19,635 nucleotides of DNA from Clostridia bacterium (GTDB lineage Bacteria > Bacillota > Clostridia > Christensenellales > CAG-917): NCBI GenBank assembly GCA_017500745.1, contig JAFVYE010000105.1:1-19635 (forward strand), in the 5' to 3' direction. This document shows positions 11,401 through 15,213 of this stretch, piece after piece; the stretch's first letter is position 1; each line of letters begins with the position of its first letter. A program made the position numbers and the translations under genes. The notes below the pieces were generated by a model. That model did no database searches. It saw only the letters and a list, made by a program, of their open reading frames with translations, and had not been told where the DNA came from.

Positions 11401-13097
11401 TCAAGGTCAATCCTGCACCTATCACCATCACAATCAACCTTGACGCAACCAAACTGGTGGCAGAGTTTGATGAAGAAGGCAAGTTTGTCCTTGCAGACAC
11501 AATCCCCGTTGTGTTCACCTATGACTTTGGCGAAGCATACAAGGCAAAATACGGCGCAAAGACAAGTGACATTGACGCATCCAAGTTCCAAGTTCAATTC
11601 ACGTTGAGTGGCTCAGCAGTCAAGGCCAGCAAGGCAGTCAACGGTTCAGGCGTGTTTGAATTTGTCATTGAATATCTCACGTCAGGCAAGTCAACGGTGA
11701 CCGACTCCGACATTGAAGGATACAAGGTTATCTCTGTTGGCAAAGATGACAGCCCTGCAAAGAACGTCAACAAGAACTATCGCCTCACAGGCAACCATGG
11801 CGCACTCAGCGTCAGCTTGGTCACCATCGGCTCAGAAGAGTTCTCAATTGAATTCCTTGACGGCATCGGCGTAGTGGCACCTGGCCTCACTCTCAACACC
11901 AACGAATTCTATGCTGACGATGCTCTTGAAGAGGGAGATGATGGCTACGAGTACTGGAGCGCAATCAACTCATACACTCCTTACATCTCAACCGAAAGCC
12001 ATACTGCAACCCTTGAAACGGTGGTTCAACTCAGCATGGTTTCAAACGGAGCATTGGTCCAACCTGACGTAGCAGTTCAAGTGACTCTCCAACTCTATCT
12101 CAACAACGACGTCAGCGAGTACGTGTTCTACACAGTTGGTCCTGACAGCGCACTCCATCAACTCACAGATTACGAGATTGATGAGGACGGCATCATAACC
12201 TATCAAGCAACAACCATTGACTCCTTGATTGCATTCCACCTCACAAAGAATGCACCCAAGATGGTTGAGCAAGAAGGTTTGCCTGAATGGATTTGGTACG
12301 TTGTAGGTGGTGTCGGTGGCGCACTTGTCATCGCAGCAACCGTCACAGGCATAGTTGTGGGCAAAAAGAAGAAGGCAAAGAAGGAAGAAGGAGATGACAC
12401 TCCCGATGACGACAAGCCCGAAGATAAGAAAGAAGAAAAGCCCGACAAGCCCGAGGACAAGAAGGAGGACAAGCCCGAGGTCAAGGAAGAACCCAAAAAA
12501 GAAGAGCCCAAGCCTGAACCCAAGGCAGAGGAGCCCAAAGGAGAGGAACCCAAAGCAGAGGAACCCAAGCCCGAGGTCAAGGAAGAGCCCAAGGCTGAGC
12601 CCGCACCTGTCAAACCTCGTCCCTCAAAGCCCTCTGTGGTTGGCAAAAAGAAACCCCCTGTCATTGGACAAAAGGTGATGGCAGACGGAGCACCTGCTGC
12701 AGCAAACGCAACCTCAGCAAATCTTGTGGCACAAGCAAGTGCGCCCGCACCTAATGCAACACCTGCAAAGCCCGCTGAAGCTCCCAAGGCAGAGCCCAAA
12801 AAGCCCGCTGAAGCACCCAAGGCAGAGCCCAAGAAGCCCGCAGAAGCACCCAAGGCAGAACCTGCAAAGCCCGCAGAAGCTCCCAAAGCAGAGCCCAAGA
12901 AGCCCGCTGAAGCTCCCAAAGCCGAGCCCAAGAAGCCCGCAAACGTAGGTGAAAAGAAACCTCCTGTGGTCGGCGACAAAAAGCCCTCTGTAGTCGGTGA
13001 CAAACCCGCCCCCGAGGCGCCCAAGGCAGAAGCTCCCAAGGCACCTCCCGTGGTTGGCAAAAAGCCCCCCGTGGTTGGCGACAAGAAACCTATGTAA
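2475..13097 (+). CDS. Giant YDG/MBG-repeat surface protein with C-terminal TM helix and cytoplasmic tail (3540 aa)
   Basis: The start is ATG 2475, with GAGGTG four bases upstream. Residues 1-43 look like a Sec signal peptide (basic N-region, FGILAFCFIMAFAMIFA core, AVA-A cleavage candidate). Residues about 48-265 form a beta-rich N-terminal domain. Residues about 270-1095 hold Ig-like modules with motifs such as VDQAGNRS and two copies of DFETGY, 318 residues apart. From about 1100 to 2978 runs an array of degenerate repeats marked by KVYDGT or KVYGD/KVYGE, typical of YDG/MBG-type adhesin modules: Tyr at 1193, 1301, 1500, 1599, 1824, 2170, 2265, 2458, 2559 and 2806. A membrane-proximal beta domain (about 3120-3265) leads to one TM helix (3272-3296), the stop-transfer KKKKAKK and a 244-residue Lys/Glu/Pro/Ala tail. 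No LPXTG or other wall-sorting motif is seen, so the TM helix is the anchor. A role in adhesion or surface architecture is inferred from the repeats; the ligand is unknown. The frame is unbroken. Confidence 0.9.
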   Translation: MRSIKMNAIKIAKFGILAFCFIMAFAMIFAGPASDLVNEVAVAAEDDGTMTWATGDHGELTADYFNFPGTDGSVRSWVKEETFINTTFSLDNVNTYTSRDDNSVAFTNGNGGFTFGLASRAKGSYQAFVVFNYNMSTFLLDLARFHSNVELSVTLSADFTKERGDKTGIAAMARTKMMGAEEMSSLTGGSGLDSVPGISASGSDSGHLDNTVTLTKDNPYLSLAFAFGGGYQAVGRDAPIRTFSNIKLTFTITMTDHADSSATYIKDGEAPIIAGVDVKNIEPLRVDNLNGETVFDNGDGTFTYTTPWNYYPSHTPNNITQNIEDQILALYQNNVDYVDNRNNAYHNSYVNAATDKKYVDGNVYYKRVASTYTDAYSYGRTLTNGQKNVTNATSGTQWFASGIKSVQIGENVVNVYEINSGVSALTPIEITEDDKPVTYGWYRVTKNHRAEVYVETFFCKNGNFNVTVTDYGDKQITRAINISGIDLDDPTAMEKFADDAKEYLLESSEFASSGGWNSIKWHNASTLAFDFNEDESDTMPGHTPYVWFYSVVKASTPEQLTSANWQREELLGKIPFAVNGLSFVYDFETGYANATYSNGAVQYGVGNQNGGANATGVGYYLFTFYKMDLSGRFVSATNTRSYYVKVDYEKAVHTLEKQSNGNVLANTDWAAGAPLDVILTQDKPNISGNTLTFNYLDENGSETIANIFVKDGQIVSVDANGNVESVIGNSFTYNEGTGRETIVSYSINGEGKAVWSIRFASRHAATIQGQLVYDIYNYTTNFDIVTGTYLEAKDLLSYTDLGTDNVYRNGVHIRADRNAPVAPNLMNRDELEGEYIVEAESFDIPDVADRSWFTDSWTFPGQFDFSDELHAEFGAEIKVYYAMKNVVNTADLATGSCVANFIKDFETGYGDLDTYGFDFYTSIASGGLGDLNPLDIGLDANLGSGMRVFFFWTVDQAGNRSALNKYYILSDANTYYVTGHIDNGIFTTQTDVTLVSGGSKTAYKRGQSAVVDYAIDDASPYVPYKLMVDSGSEELYPLWITEDPTSKDISYDKAPITVDGTTFTLFMDSVDGTLDKMDTQPGNAMDIYFFFREYIDLSVINTSVYYEGAPTTVPYTISNENAIPFIEYNFKGTDGEGNPVVFATNDRPVDVGTYTFTMHIKTDHYITDDPYEMDYFINKKPVEIKINSTTGVYGDEQMFGYTVYGLVGKDLAAWNASNYTFTPESGLYLPTPDKWILLGGSNLTQDKFNTKNVGAYKLVFDTALSNGEISSNYELPTLVEAKHVISQREIVVTVLEDTKVYGDSDSTINFVVSKSSLPAGITASNITTVIKNATVVPSGDDSVIKLTGDGLITREAGEDVGTYAYRASTSSFDVDSNYKVVINVEGKLFTITKRTVNVTIKEHQEFVWTESGAYDVVYSLDDYRYADALSAVWSFVQNGDAITDGGFEIYTMIVGAELSSSNSNVAFAFTEGHTVTVKKALPEAKTIVITRVGQALSKVYDGTSDIDSVVITDLDKAGFDVVFSGGALSEGYRVVFTPTISGKNVGNYLVEVSPFSIKVYGADDQEIKDYTVLIESYNFSITPATVTVAPTFATTEKVYGEMDSVYGIGFEASSAIAGVDFSTIIKGSFVRTIYDGEEAKALGERYDAVSDADGKFTVGGVTYRYGVSVGTAFTSSDPNFVVEVADLSSYSLVIKQREIKFADIDLTGAYANSKSFNNSNNVVFGEGEKAMMFGLTNLLVRVEDDVHLDFTALFSDATGIEAGDNKEVEFTEFALTGEDSANYVLVGADGQVLKVTTTKNGGTIKITEEPLVIEKRFFSIEKVYDGTSTITEADIKIDSQCMLAGVEFFIVKSVAFNNANVTTNFATDLVLMFVGIDENTFDYSDEAFAMFSFELGGAKLTLKSVPGTITPKEITLEDITSMTATDRTFNGKTAVDVEYTIDSDVFGEGDGYGDLGLTITANSVDANAGVHKVKIDAPVVSAGSNYSINITSEVITSYFDLDVEIKKAQVELNVNYDPKKAYEGVDKTALVKGSDVTKGEGTAFRLVSDIDMDATVWAEQIGVITWDFDTTNFTYTKDGKPNAGVAYSSGKLVDHNVLVDNLVLTTSNASALSNYEIVAVEWNEGIQDYVFVSVDLQADTPMEFECLSVAPMAPMVVTANNNITVNDKIYDGTRNATAQANNLTALGVLPEDAEYIELKFDATFETKNVGEQNVSLRIIGFGDKADDNRGLAANYAINSSSTWTTRQTIHPAPMVVQANVGEKVYDGTTSIDLGRIRYTLEGKYATETDSYSVNVRAGHYLDANVYDELGEIPEYKSAKLYGIELKNLSTSKVNYYPVISSSEPLEGKVALTAEQLGALPATDSQGNPIYYYEIEKEDFYIISEKDYDKLAVKPADTHLIGVYVRAGVDYYIFDDGAGLDDEYRTALAVDTSAKGKITPKSVSIAVDVINADVFNKEYDGTNKFFGTLGTHYKVSTAGGFVGTDNEKVALDTTRFTVEYTSSKAGATDIKFIFGERALVALGDDNTYLNYSATGATFVVKGVIAQVEMEVALGDITAIYGDDPSTYAFELTYKANGTNVVVKDGRGYVVYDGTNHPLGYNDFWASLPDEEKNARRYNLEEGAFVQNDEGTYIVLEDTFTTPSIETNANKQSVVSEYYATLKGGSATNYFFTPVYSTAKGSKVTIGKKNLTVTAFNGSDYTADYLGELPAIQLSYTGFVNGDGPNKITVKPGAVKYMFFDGTGLVEMPANAKPNDKLEEGQYYAVVVDTAYLEANNYNITLGAEEAKLVISIPELTGITMKDSTATYDGTALNNKVLVSGSLSGVTADYKFYKGSVVAEENRVTEVKNVGVYTVVATFTKEIGDYTQSTTITRTLTVNKASIKVDPSIGGYDYHKHNFADEIKNAILASLTGTVVADHNLVKDAIVISFYQDGSKVSRIEDAGAYVVEVTFTAPTTLDSDSKVILGNYNDYTFTYNFKVNPAPITITINLDATKLVAEFDEEGKFVLADTIPVVFTYDFGEAYKAKYGAKTSDIDASKFQVQFTLSGSAVKASKAVNGSGVFEFVIEYLTSGKSTVTDSDIEGYKVISVGKDDSPAKNVNKNYRLTGNHGALSVSLVTIGSEEFSIEFLDGIGVVAPGLTLNTNEFYADDALEEGDDGYEYWSAINSYTPYISTESHTATLETVVQLSMVSNGALVQPDVAVQVTLQLYLNNDVSEYVFYTVGPDSALHQLTDYEIDEDGIITYQATTIDSLIAFHLTKNAPKMVEQEGLPEWIWYVVGGVGGALVIAATVTGIVVGKKKKAKKEEGDDTPDDDKPEDKKEEKPDKPEDKKEDKPEVKEEPKKEEPKPEPKAEEPKGEEPKAEEPKPEVKEEPKAEPAPVKPRPSKPSVVGKKKPPVIGQKVMADGAPAAANATSANLVAQASAPAPNATPAKPAEAPKAEPKKPAEAPKAEPKKPAEAPKAEPAKPAEAPKAEPKKPAEAPKAEPKKPANVGEKKPPVVGDKKPSVVGDKPAPEAPKAEAPKAPPVVGKKPPVVGDKKPM
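5772..11408 (+). repeat. Array of diverged YDG/MBG-like protein repeats within the giant gene
   Basis: About a dozen modules of roughly 90-100 residues, some longer, recur at the protein level. Each opens with a K-[VIE]-Y-[DG]-[GDE] signature and many close with a variant of N-V-G-x-Y-x-V or a N-Y-x-[IVL] strand. KVYDGT and KIYDGT are the clearest forms; YGD/YGE, FNGKT and YEGVD are weaker forms. At DNA level the copies are too diverged to be recent duplications. Module spacing is uneven, with about 190 residues between the YDGT motifs at 2265 and 2458. Confidence 0.8.
12768..12932 (+). repeat. Five tandem 33-bp repeats encoding KPAEAPKAEP[KA] in the tail of the giant protein
   Basis: Five head-to-tail 33-bp units lie at 12768-12800, 12801-12833, 12834-12866, 12867-12899 and 12900-12932. 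Each encodes the 11 residues KPAEAPKAEPK, with Ala at the last position in unit 3. The units differ only at a few mostly silent third positions (gctgaagct/gcagaagca, aaggca/aaagca/aaagcc), so they are recent in-frame expansions. They are flanked by a second short motif, PPVVG[DK]K and variants, which recurs six or so times at 12627-12675 and 12945-13094. Confidence 0.95.
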
Positions 13098-13113
13098 TGG
13101 TCAAACAATCAAC

Positions 13114-13142
13114 AAAACGCGCTGACAATCAGCGCGTTTTTT
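13114..13142 (+). terminator. Rho-independent terminator after the giant gene
   Basis: A perfect 12-bp stem (13114-13125 with 13129-13140, core ACGCGCTGA/TCAGCGCGT) with a 3-nt CAA loop is followed by a T-run (13137-13142). It begins 16 bases after the TAA stop. The flanking CAAC/GTTG can extend the stem. Confidence 0.92.
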
Positions 13143-13175
13143 GTTGAAGCGTGGAGCAATCAATTTGCCTTGTTT

Positions 13176-13193
13176 TTTCAATATGTATTGAAA
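13176..13193. promoter_or_regulatory. Perfect 8-2-8 dyad overlapping the rpiB -35 box (candidate operator)
   Basis: TTTCAATA-TG-TATTGAAA is a perfect inverted repeat whose right arm includes the TTGAAA -35 hexamer of the rpiB promoter. A DNA-binding dimer here would compete with RNA polymerase. It is AT-rich, so chance occurrence is possible. No regulator gene lies next to it. Confidence 0.4.
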
Positions 13194-13216
13194 TGATAGA
13201 CTTAATATTGTATAAT
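13188..13216 (+). promoter_or_regulatory. Predicted sigma-A-type promoter of rpiB
   Basis: TTGAAA (13188-13193), a 17-bp spacer and TATAAT (13211-13216) predict a start near 13223 and a leader of about 24 nt. AGGAGA (13235-13240) lies six bases before ATG 13247. Confidence 0.85.
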
Positions 13217-13246
13217 ATATATATCAAATAGATTAGGAGAACTTCT

Positions 13247-13699
13247 ATGGCAAAAGTTGCAATTGGTTGCGATCATGGTGGCATCGTCCTCAAGGATGCC
13301 GTTGTTTCAACACTCACGTCTCTTGGTGCAGAAGTGGTTGATTTTGGCACAAACAGCACAGACTCAGTTGACTATCCCACCTATGGTCTTAAGGTGGCAG
13401 AGGCCGTTGCAAGCGGTCAAGTGGACTCTGGGGTCATCATGTGTGGCACGGGCATTGGCATTTCAATCTCCGCCAACAAAGTGCCCGGCGTAAGATGCGC
13501 AGTGGTCACCAACACCTATATGGCACAACTCACCAAAAACCACAACAACGCCAACATGATTTCACTTGGTGGCAGAGTCATCACTCCCGAGGAGGCCAAG
13601 GACATTGTCACCGCATGGTACACGGCAGAGTACGAGGGCGGACGCCATCAACGCCGTCTTGACATGATCACAGACATTGAAAAAAAGTACTCAAAATAA
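13247..13699 (+). CDS. rpiB: Ribose-5-phosphate isomerase B
   Basis: The 150-residue product has the usual length and motifs of the RpiB/LacAB family, which interconverts ribose-5-phosphate and ribulose-5-phosphate in the non-oxidative pentose phosphate pathway in the cytosol. Visible motifs are GCDHGG (7-12), the active-site MCGTGIG with Cys66 (the position of the catalytic base in characterised RpiB), KNHNNANMISLGGR with His99 (the ring-opening His position), and GGRHQRRLDMI near the C-terminus, which binds phosphate in homologues. The start has AGGAGA at ideal spacing and a strong promoter. It stands alone between two terminators, so it is monocistronic. Some RpiB relatives act on allose-6-phosphate or as galactose-6-phosphate isomerase subunits, but the intact Cys66/His99 pair and the lack of sugar-catabolic neighbours favour RpiB. 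Confidence 0.95.
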   Translation: MAKVAIGCDHGGIVLKDAVVSTLTSLGAEVVDFGTNSTDSVDYPTYGLKVAEAVASGQVDSGVIMCGTGIGISISANKVPGVRCAVVTNTYMAQLTKNHNNANMISLGGRVITPEEAKDIVTAWYTAEYEGGRHQRRLDMITDIEKKYSK

Positions 13700-13715
13700 G
13701 GGATAAACACAAAGC

Positions 13716-13743
13716 AAAAGGCACTCAGATGAGTGCCTTTTTT
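13716..13743. terminator. Terminator between convergent rpiB and queH
   Basis: An 11-bp stem AAAAGGCACTC (13716-13726) pairs with GAGTGCCTTTT (13731-13741) around an AGAT loop, with seven T (13737-13743) on the plus strand. It sits in the 54-base gap between converging genes. On the minus strand it ends in only four T, so it may also terminate queH, less strongly. Confidence 0.88.
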
Positions 13744-13753
13744 GATGATTAAT

Positions 13754-14344
13754 TCAGCTGTTGCTTCCATCCAAGTGCCAGTTTGAAAAGGAGCAACCAC
13801 AGTAGTCTTGACGGTATAGCCCAAGCTCCTTGCTGAAACGTGTGGAGCGGAGATAGCCGTCTTTCTTTTTGAAATCGCTGTCAAGATAGCTGACGCCGTA
13901 CTTGTTGTCAAGCTTTTGTCCAATCTCATTTATGAGAGGAGCATTCTTGTGAGGGCTCACTGTGAGGGTGGTGGCAAAAAAGTCATATTCATCACGATGT
14001 GACGCCAAGAACTCTGCAGTTTTGCCAAGACGGAGCACAAAGCACTCCGTGCAACGTGCGCCACCTTCGGCCTCGTTTTCAAGGCCTTTTGACGAGGTCA
14101 AAAACTGTGATTCATCTTGTTCGGGGACAAGGAGCTTAACTTGAGGAAAAATCTCAATCAGCTGTTTAAGTGCATCAAGACGCCTGTTAAACTCCTCTTT
14201 TGGTTGAATATTGGGGTTGTAAAAGAAGGCGGTCACATCAAATCGTGCCGTCAAATCCTCAATTGAACCACAAAAGCAAGGCGCACAACACACTTGCAAC
14301 AAAAGCCGTGGTTTTGGGGTTGAACAGATGTCCTCAATCTTCAT
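13754..14344 (-). CDS. queH: Epoxyqueuosine reductase QueH
   Basis: The 196-residue product matches the QueH (former DUF208) family, which reduces epoxyqueuosine to queuosine at position 34 of tRNAs with GUN anticodons, using Fe-S chemistry unlike the cobalamin-dependent QueG. Visible family motifs are LLLQVCCAPC (Cys19, Cys20, Cys23), FFYNPNIQPKEEFNRRL (40-56), RCTECFVLRLGKTA (97-110, Cys98 and Cys101), FFATTLTVSPHKN (122-134) and LYRQDYCGCSFS (176-187, Cys182 and Cys184). All the conserved cysteines expected for metal binding are present and the length is normal. I start at ATG 14344: no other in-frame ATG lies before the CCAPC motif. There is no Shine-Dalgarno sequence; the promoter sits so close that the mRNA should begin at the start codon. 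It is convergent with rpiB and divergent from the ABC operon. No other queuosine gene is in the window. Confidence 0.94.
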   Translation of the reverse strand: MKIEDICSTPKPRLLLQVCCAPCFCGSIEDLTARFDVTAFFYNPNIQPKEEFNRRLDALKQLIEIFPQVKLLVPEQDESQFLTSSKGLENEAEGGARCTECFVLRLGKTAEFLASHRDEYDFFATTLTVSPHKNAPLINEIGQKLDNKYGVSYLDSDFKKKDGYLRSTRFSKELGLYRQDYCGCSFSNWHLDGSNS

Positions 14345-14350
14345 GATTTT

Positions 14351-14379
14351 ATTATAGCATCAACCATGTGTCTATGCAA
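14351..14379 (-). promoter_or_regulatory. Predicted queH promoter placing the transcript start at the ATG (leaderless)
   Basis: On the minus strand TTGCAT (14379-14374), a 17-bp spacer and a perfect TATAAT (14356-14351) are followed by AAAATC and then the ATG at 14344. A start about seven bases after the -10 falls on or within one or two bases of the A of the start codon, and no ribosome site is present. Confidence 0.7.
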
Positions 14380-14437
14380 CATTGTTGGCAAAATAGGCAA
14401 AAATCAACTTTGCTTAGTGCCTCTCAAATGGGCAGGG

Positions 14438-14458
14438 TTTGAAACATTTTGTTTCAAA
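14438..14458. promoter_or_regulatory. 8-5-8 dyad in the queH/ABC divergent region (possible operator or hairpin)
   Basis: TTTGAAAC (14438-14445) and GTTTCAAA (14451-14458) are perfect inverted copies around ATTTT. A nested 6-3-6 dyad ATTTTG-TTT-CAAAAT occupies 14446-14460. It lies about 24 bp upstream of the -35 of the ABC operon and about 60 bp upstream of the queH -35. Its function is unknown; it could be a binding site for a regulator of either gene. Confidence 0.35.
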
Positions 14459-14481
14459 ATGCGCAAATTTGAAAAAGAGTG

Positions 14482-14510
14482 TTGAGTGTAGGCAGTTATT
14501 ATGATATAAT
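14482..14510 (+). promoter_or_regulatory. Predicted extended -10 promoter of the ABC/lipoprotein/PIG-L operon
   Basis: TTGAGT (14482-14487), a 17-bp spacer and TATAAT (14505-14510), preceded by an extended -10 TG at 14502-14503, predict a start near 14517 and a leader of about 22 nt. The leader contains AAAGGAAAGG (14524-14533), five bases before ATG 14539. Confidence 0.85.
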
Positions 14511-14514
14511 AACT
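14494..14514. promoter_or_regulatory. Perfect 9-3-9 dyad covering the -10 box of the ABC operon (candidate repressor operator)
   Basis: AGTTATTAT (14494-14502), spacer GAT, ATAATAACT (14506-14514) is a perfect 21-bp inverted repeat. It spans the whole TATAAT and the extended -10, the classic position for a repressor that blocks RNA polymerase. Length and symmetry fit a dimeric winged-helix or TetR-type regulator, but the family cannot be inferred and no regulator gene is nearby. Confidence 0.6.
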
Positions 14515-14538
14515 TTATTATCCAAAGGAAAGGTTGTT

Positions 14539-15213
14539 ATGAAAGACAAAAACGTATTGATTGCACAAGGCATCACAAAAACCTTTGACACCGGTGCACC
14601 CACCGAGGTGCTAAAAGGCATTGACCTTGAAGTGAACAAAGGAGAGTTTGTTGCCATAGTTGGCGAGTCCGGCTCAGGCAAATCCACTCTTCTGTATATC
14701 CTTGCTGGCATTGACACTCCCACAGAGGGCAGCGTTGTTTTGGCCGACAAGGACCTTGCCACAATTGGAGATGCAGAGATGGCATCCCTGCGCCGTCATG
14801 ACGTGGCTTTTGTCTATCAATATGACAACCTTGTGCCCCATCTCACCGCATATGAAAACGTAACCTTGCCCCTACTCCTTGACGGATTGAAAGAGGCGGA
14901 CTACAAAGATAGAGTGATTGCACTCATGACAGAGCTTGGCATTGGAGATCGTCTCAAAAACTATCCCAACGAGCTCAGCGGTGGAGAGCAACAACGTGTG
15001 GCAATTGCCCGTGCACTTGCCATAAATCCCAAGCTTATTTTCCTTGACGAGCCCACGGGCAGTCTTGACCGTGAAAGAGGCAGACAAGTCATGGAAATCT
15101 TGAAGGACGTCAATGAAAAACGAGGGGTGGCTCTTGTCATGGTCACCCACTCATCGGCCCACGCAGAATATGCATCTCGGCGCATTGAAATAGAGGACGG
15201 TAGGATCAAGTGA
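14539..15213 (+). CDS. ABC transporter ATP-binding protein (MacB/LolD-type)
   Basis: The frame is open from 14479, but I start at ATG 14539 (224 aa): AAAGGAAAGG precedes it, and the predicted transcript start near 14517 lies downstream of 14479. All nucleotide-binding elements are present: Walker A GESGSGKST (42-50), Q-loop Gln94 (FVYQYDNLVPHLTAYENV), signature LSGGEQQR (146-153), Walker B LIFLDE (166-171), D-loop GSLD (174-177) and H-loop His204. The sequence style (NLxPxLTAYENV and a short C-terminus) is that of ATPases paired with FtsX/MacB-type permeases. These act as mechanotransmission pumps for lipoproteins, peptides, antibiotics or cell-wall hydrolase control rather than as simple importers. 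The stop overlaps the permease start by four bases (GTGA), so the two should be translationally coupled and form one complex. Confidence 0.95.
   Translation: MKDKNVLIAQGITKTFDTGAPTEVLKGIDLEVNKGEFVAIVGESGSGKSTLLYILAGIDTPTEGSVVLADKDLATIGDAEMASLRRHDVAFVYQYDNLVPHLTAYENVTLPLLLDGLKEADYKDRVIALMTELGIGDRLKNYPNELSGGEQQRVAIARALAINPKLIFLDEPTGSLDRERGRQVMEILKDVNEKRGVALVMVTHSSAHAEYASRRIEIEDGRIK

Noticed and set aside
12285..13097. Resemblance of the KPAEAPKAEP tail to TonB-like periplasmic spacers
   Set aside because: The tail follows the C-terminal TM helix of a protein with an N-terminal signal peptide and there is no TonB C-terminal domain; the likeness is compositional only.
3272..13097. Sortase-type anchoring of the giant protein
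   Set aside because: No LPXTG, NPQTN or similar motif precedes the hydrophobic segment, and the segment is followed by 244 more residues rather than a short basic tail.
12203..13108. 301-codon open frame on the minus strand opposite the tail of the giant protein
   Set aside because: It is a Gly/Ala/Ser/Leu-rich mirror of the repetitive Lys/Glu/Pro codons, with no ribosome site or recognisable domain, so it is a shadow of the repeat composition.
14479..14538. Earlier ATG (14479) for the ABC ATPase
   Set aside because: It lies upstream of the predicted -35 and transcript start, has no ribosome site, and would add 20 residues absent from the normal ATPase N-terminus.
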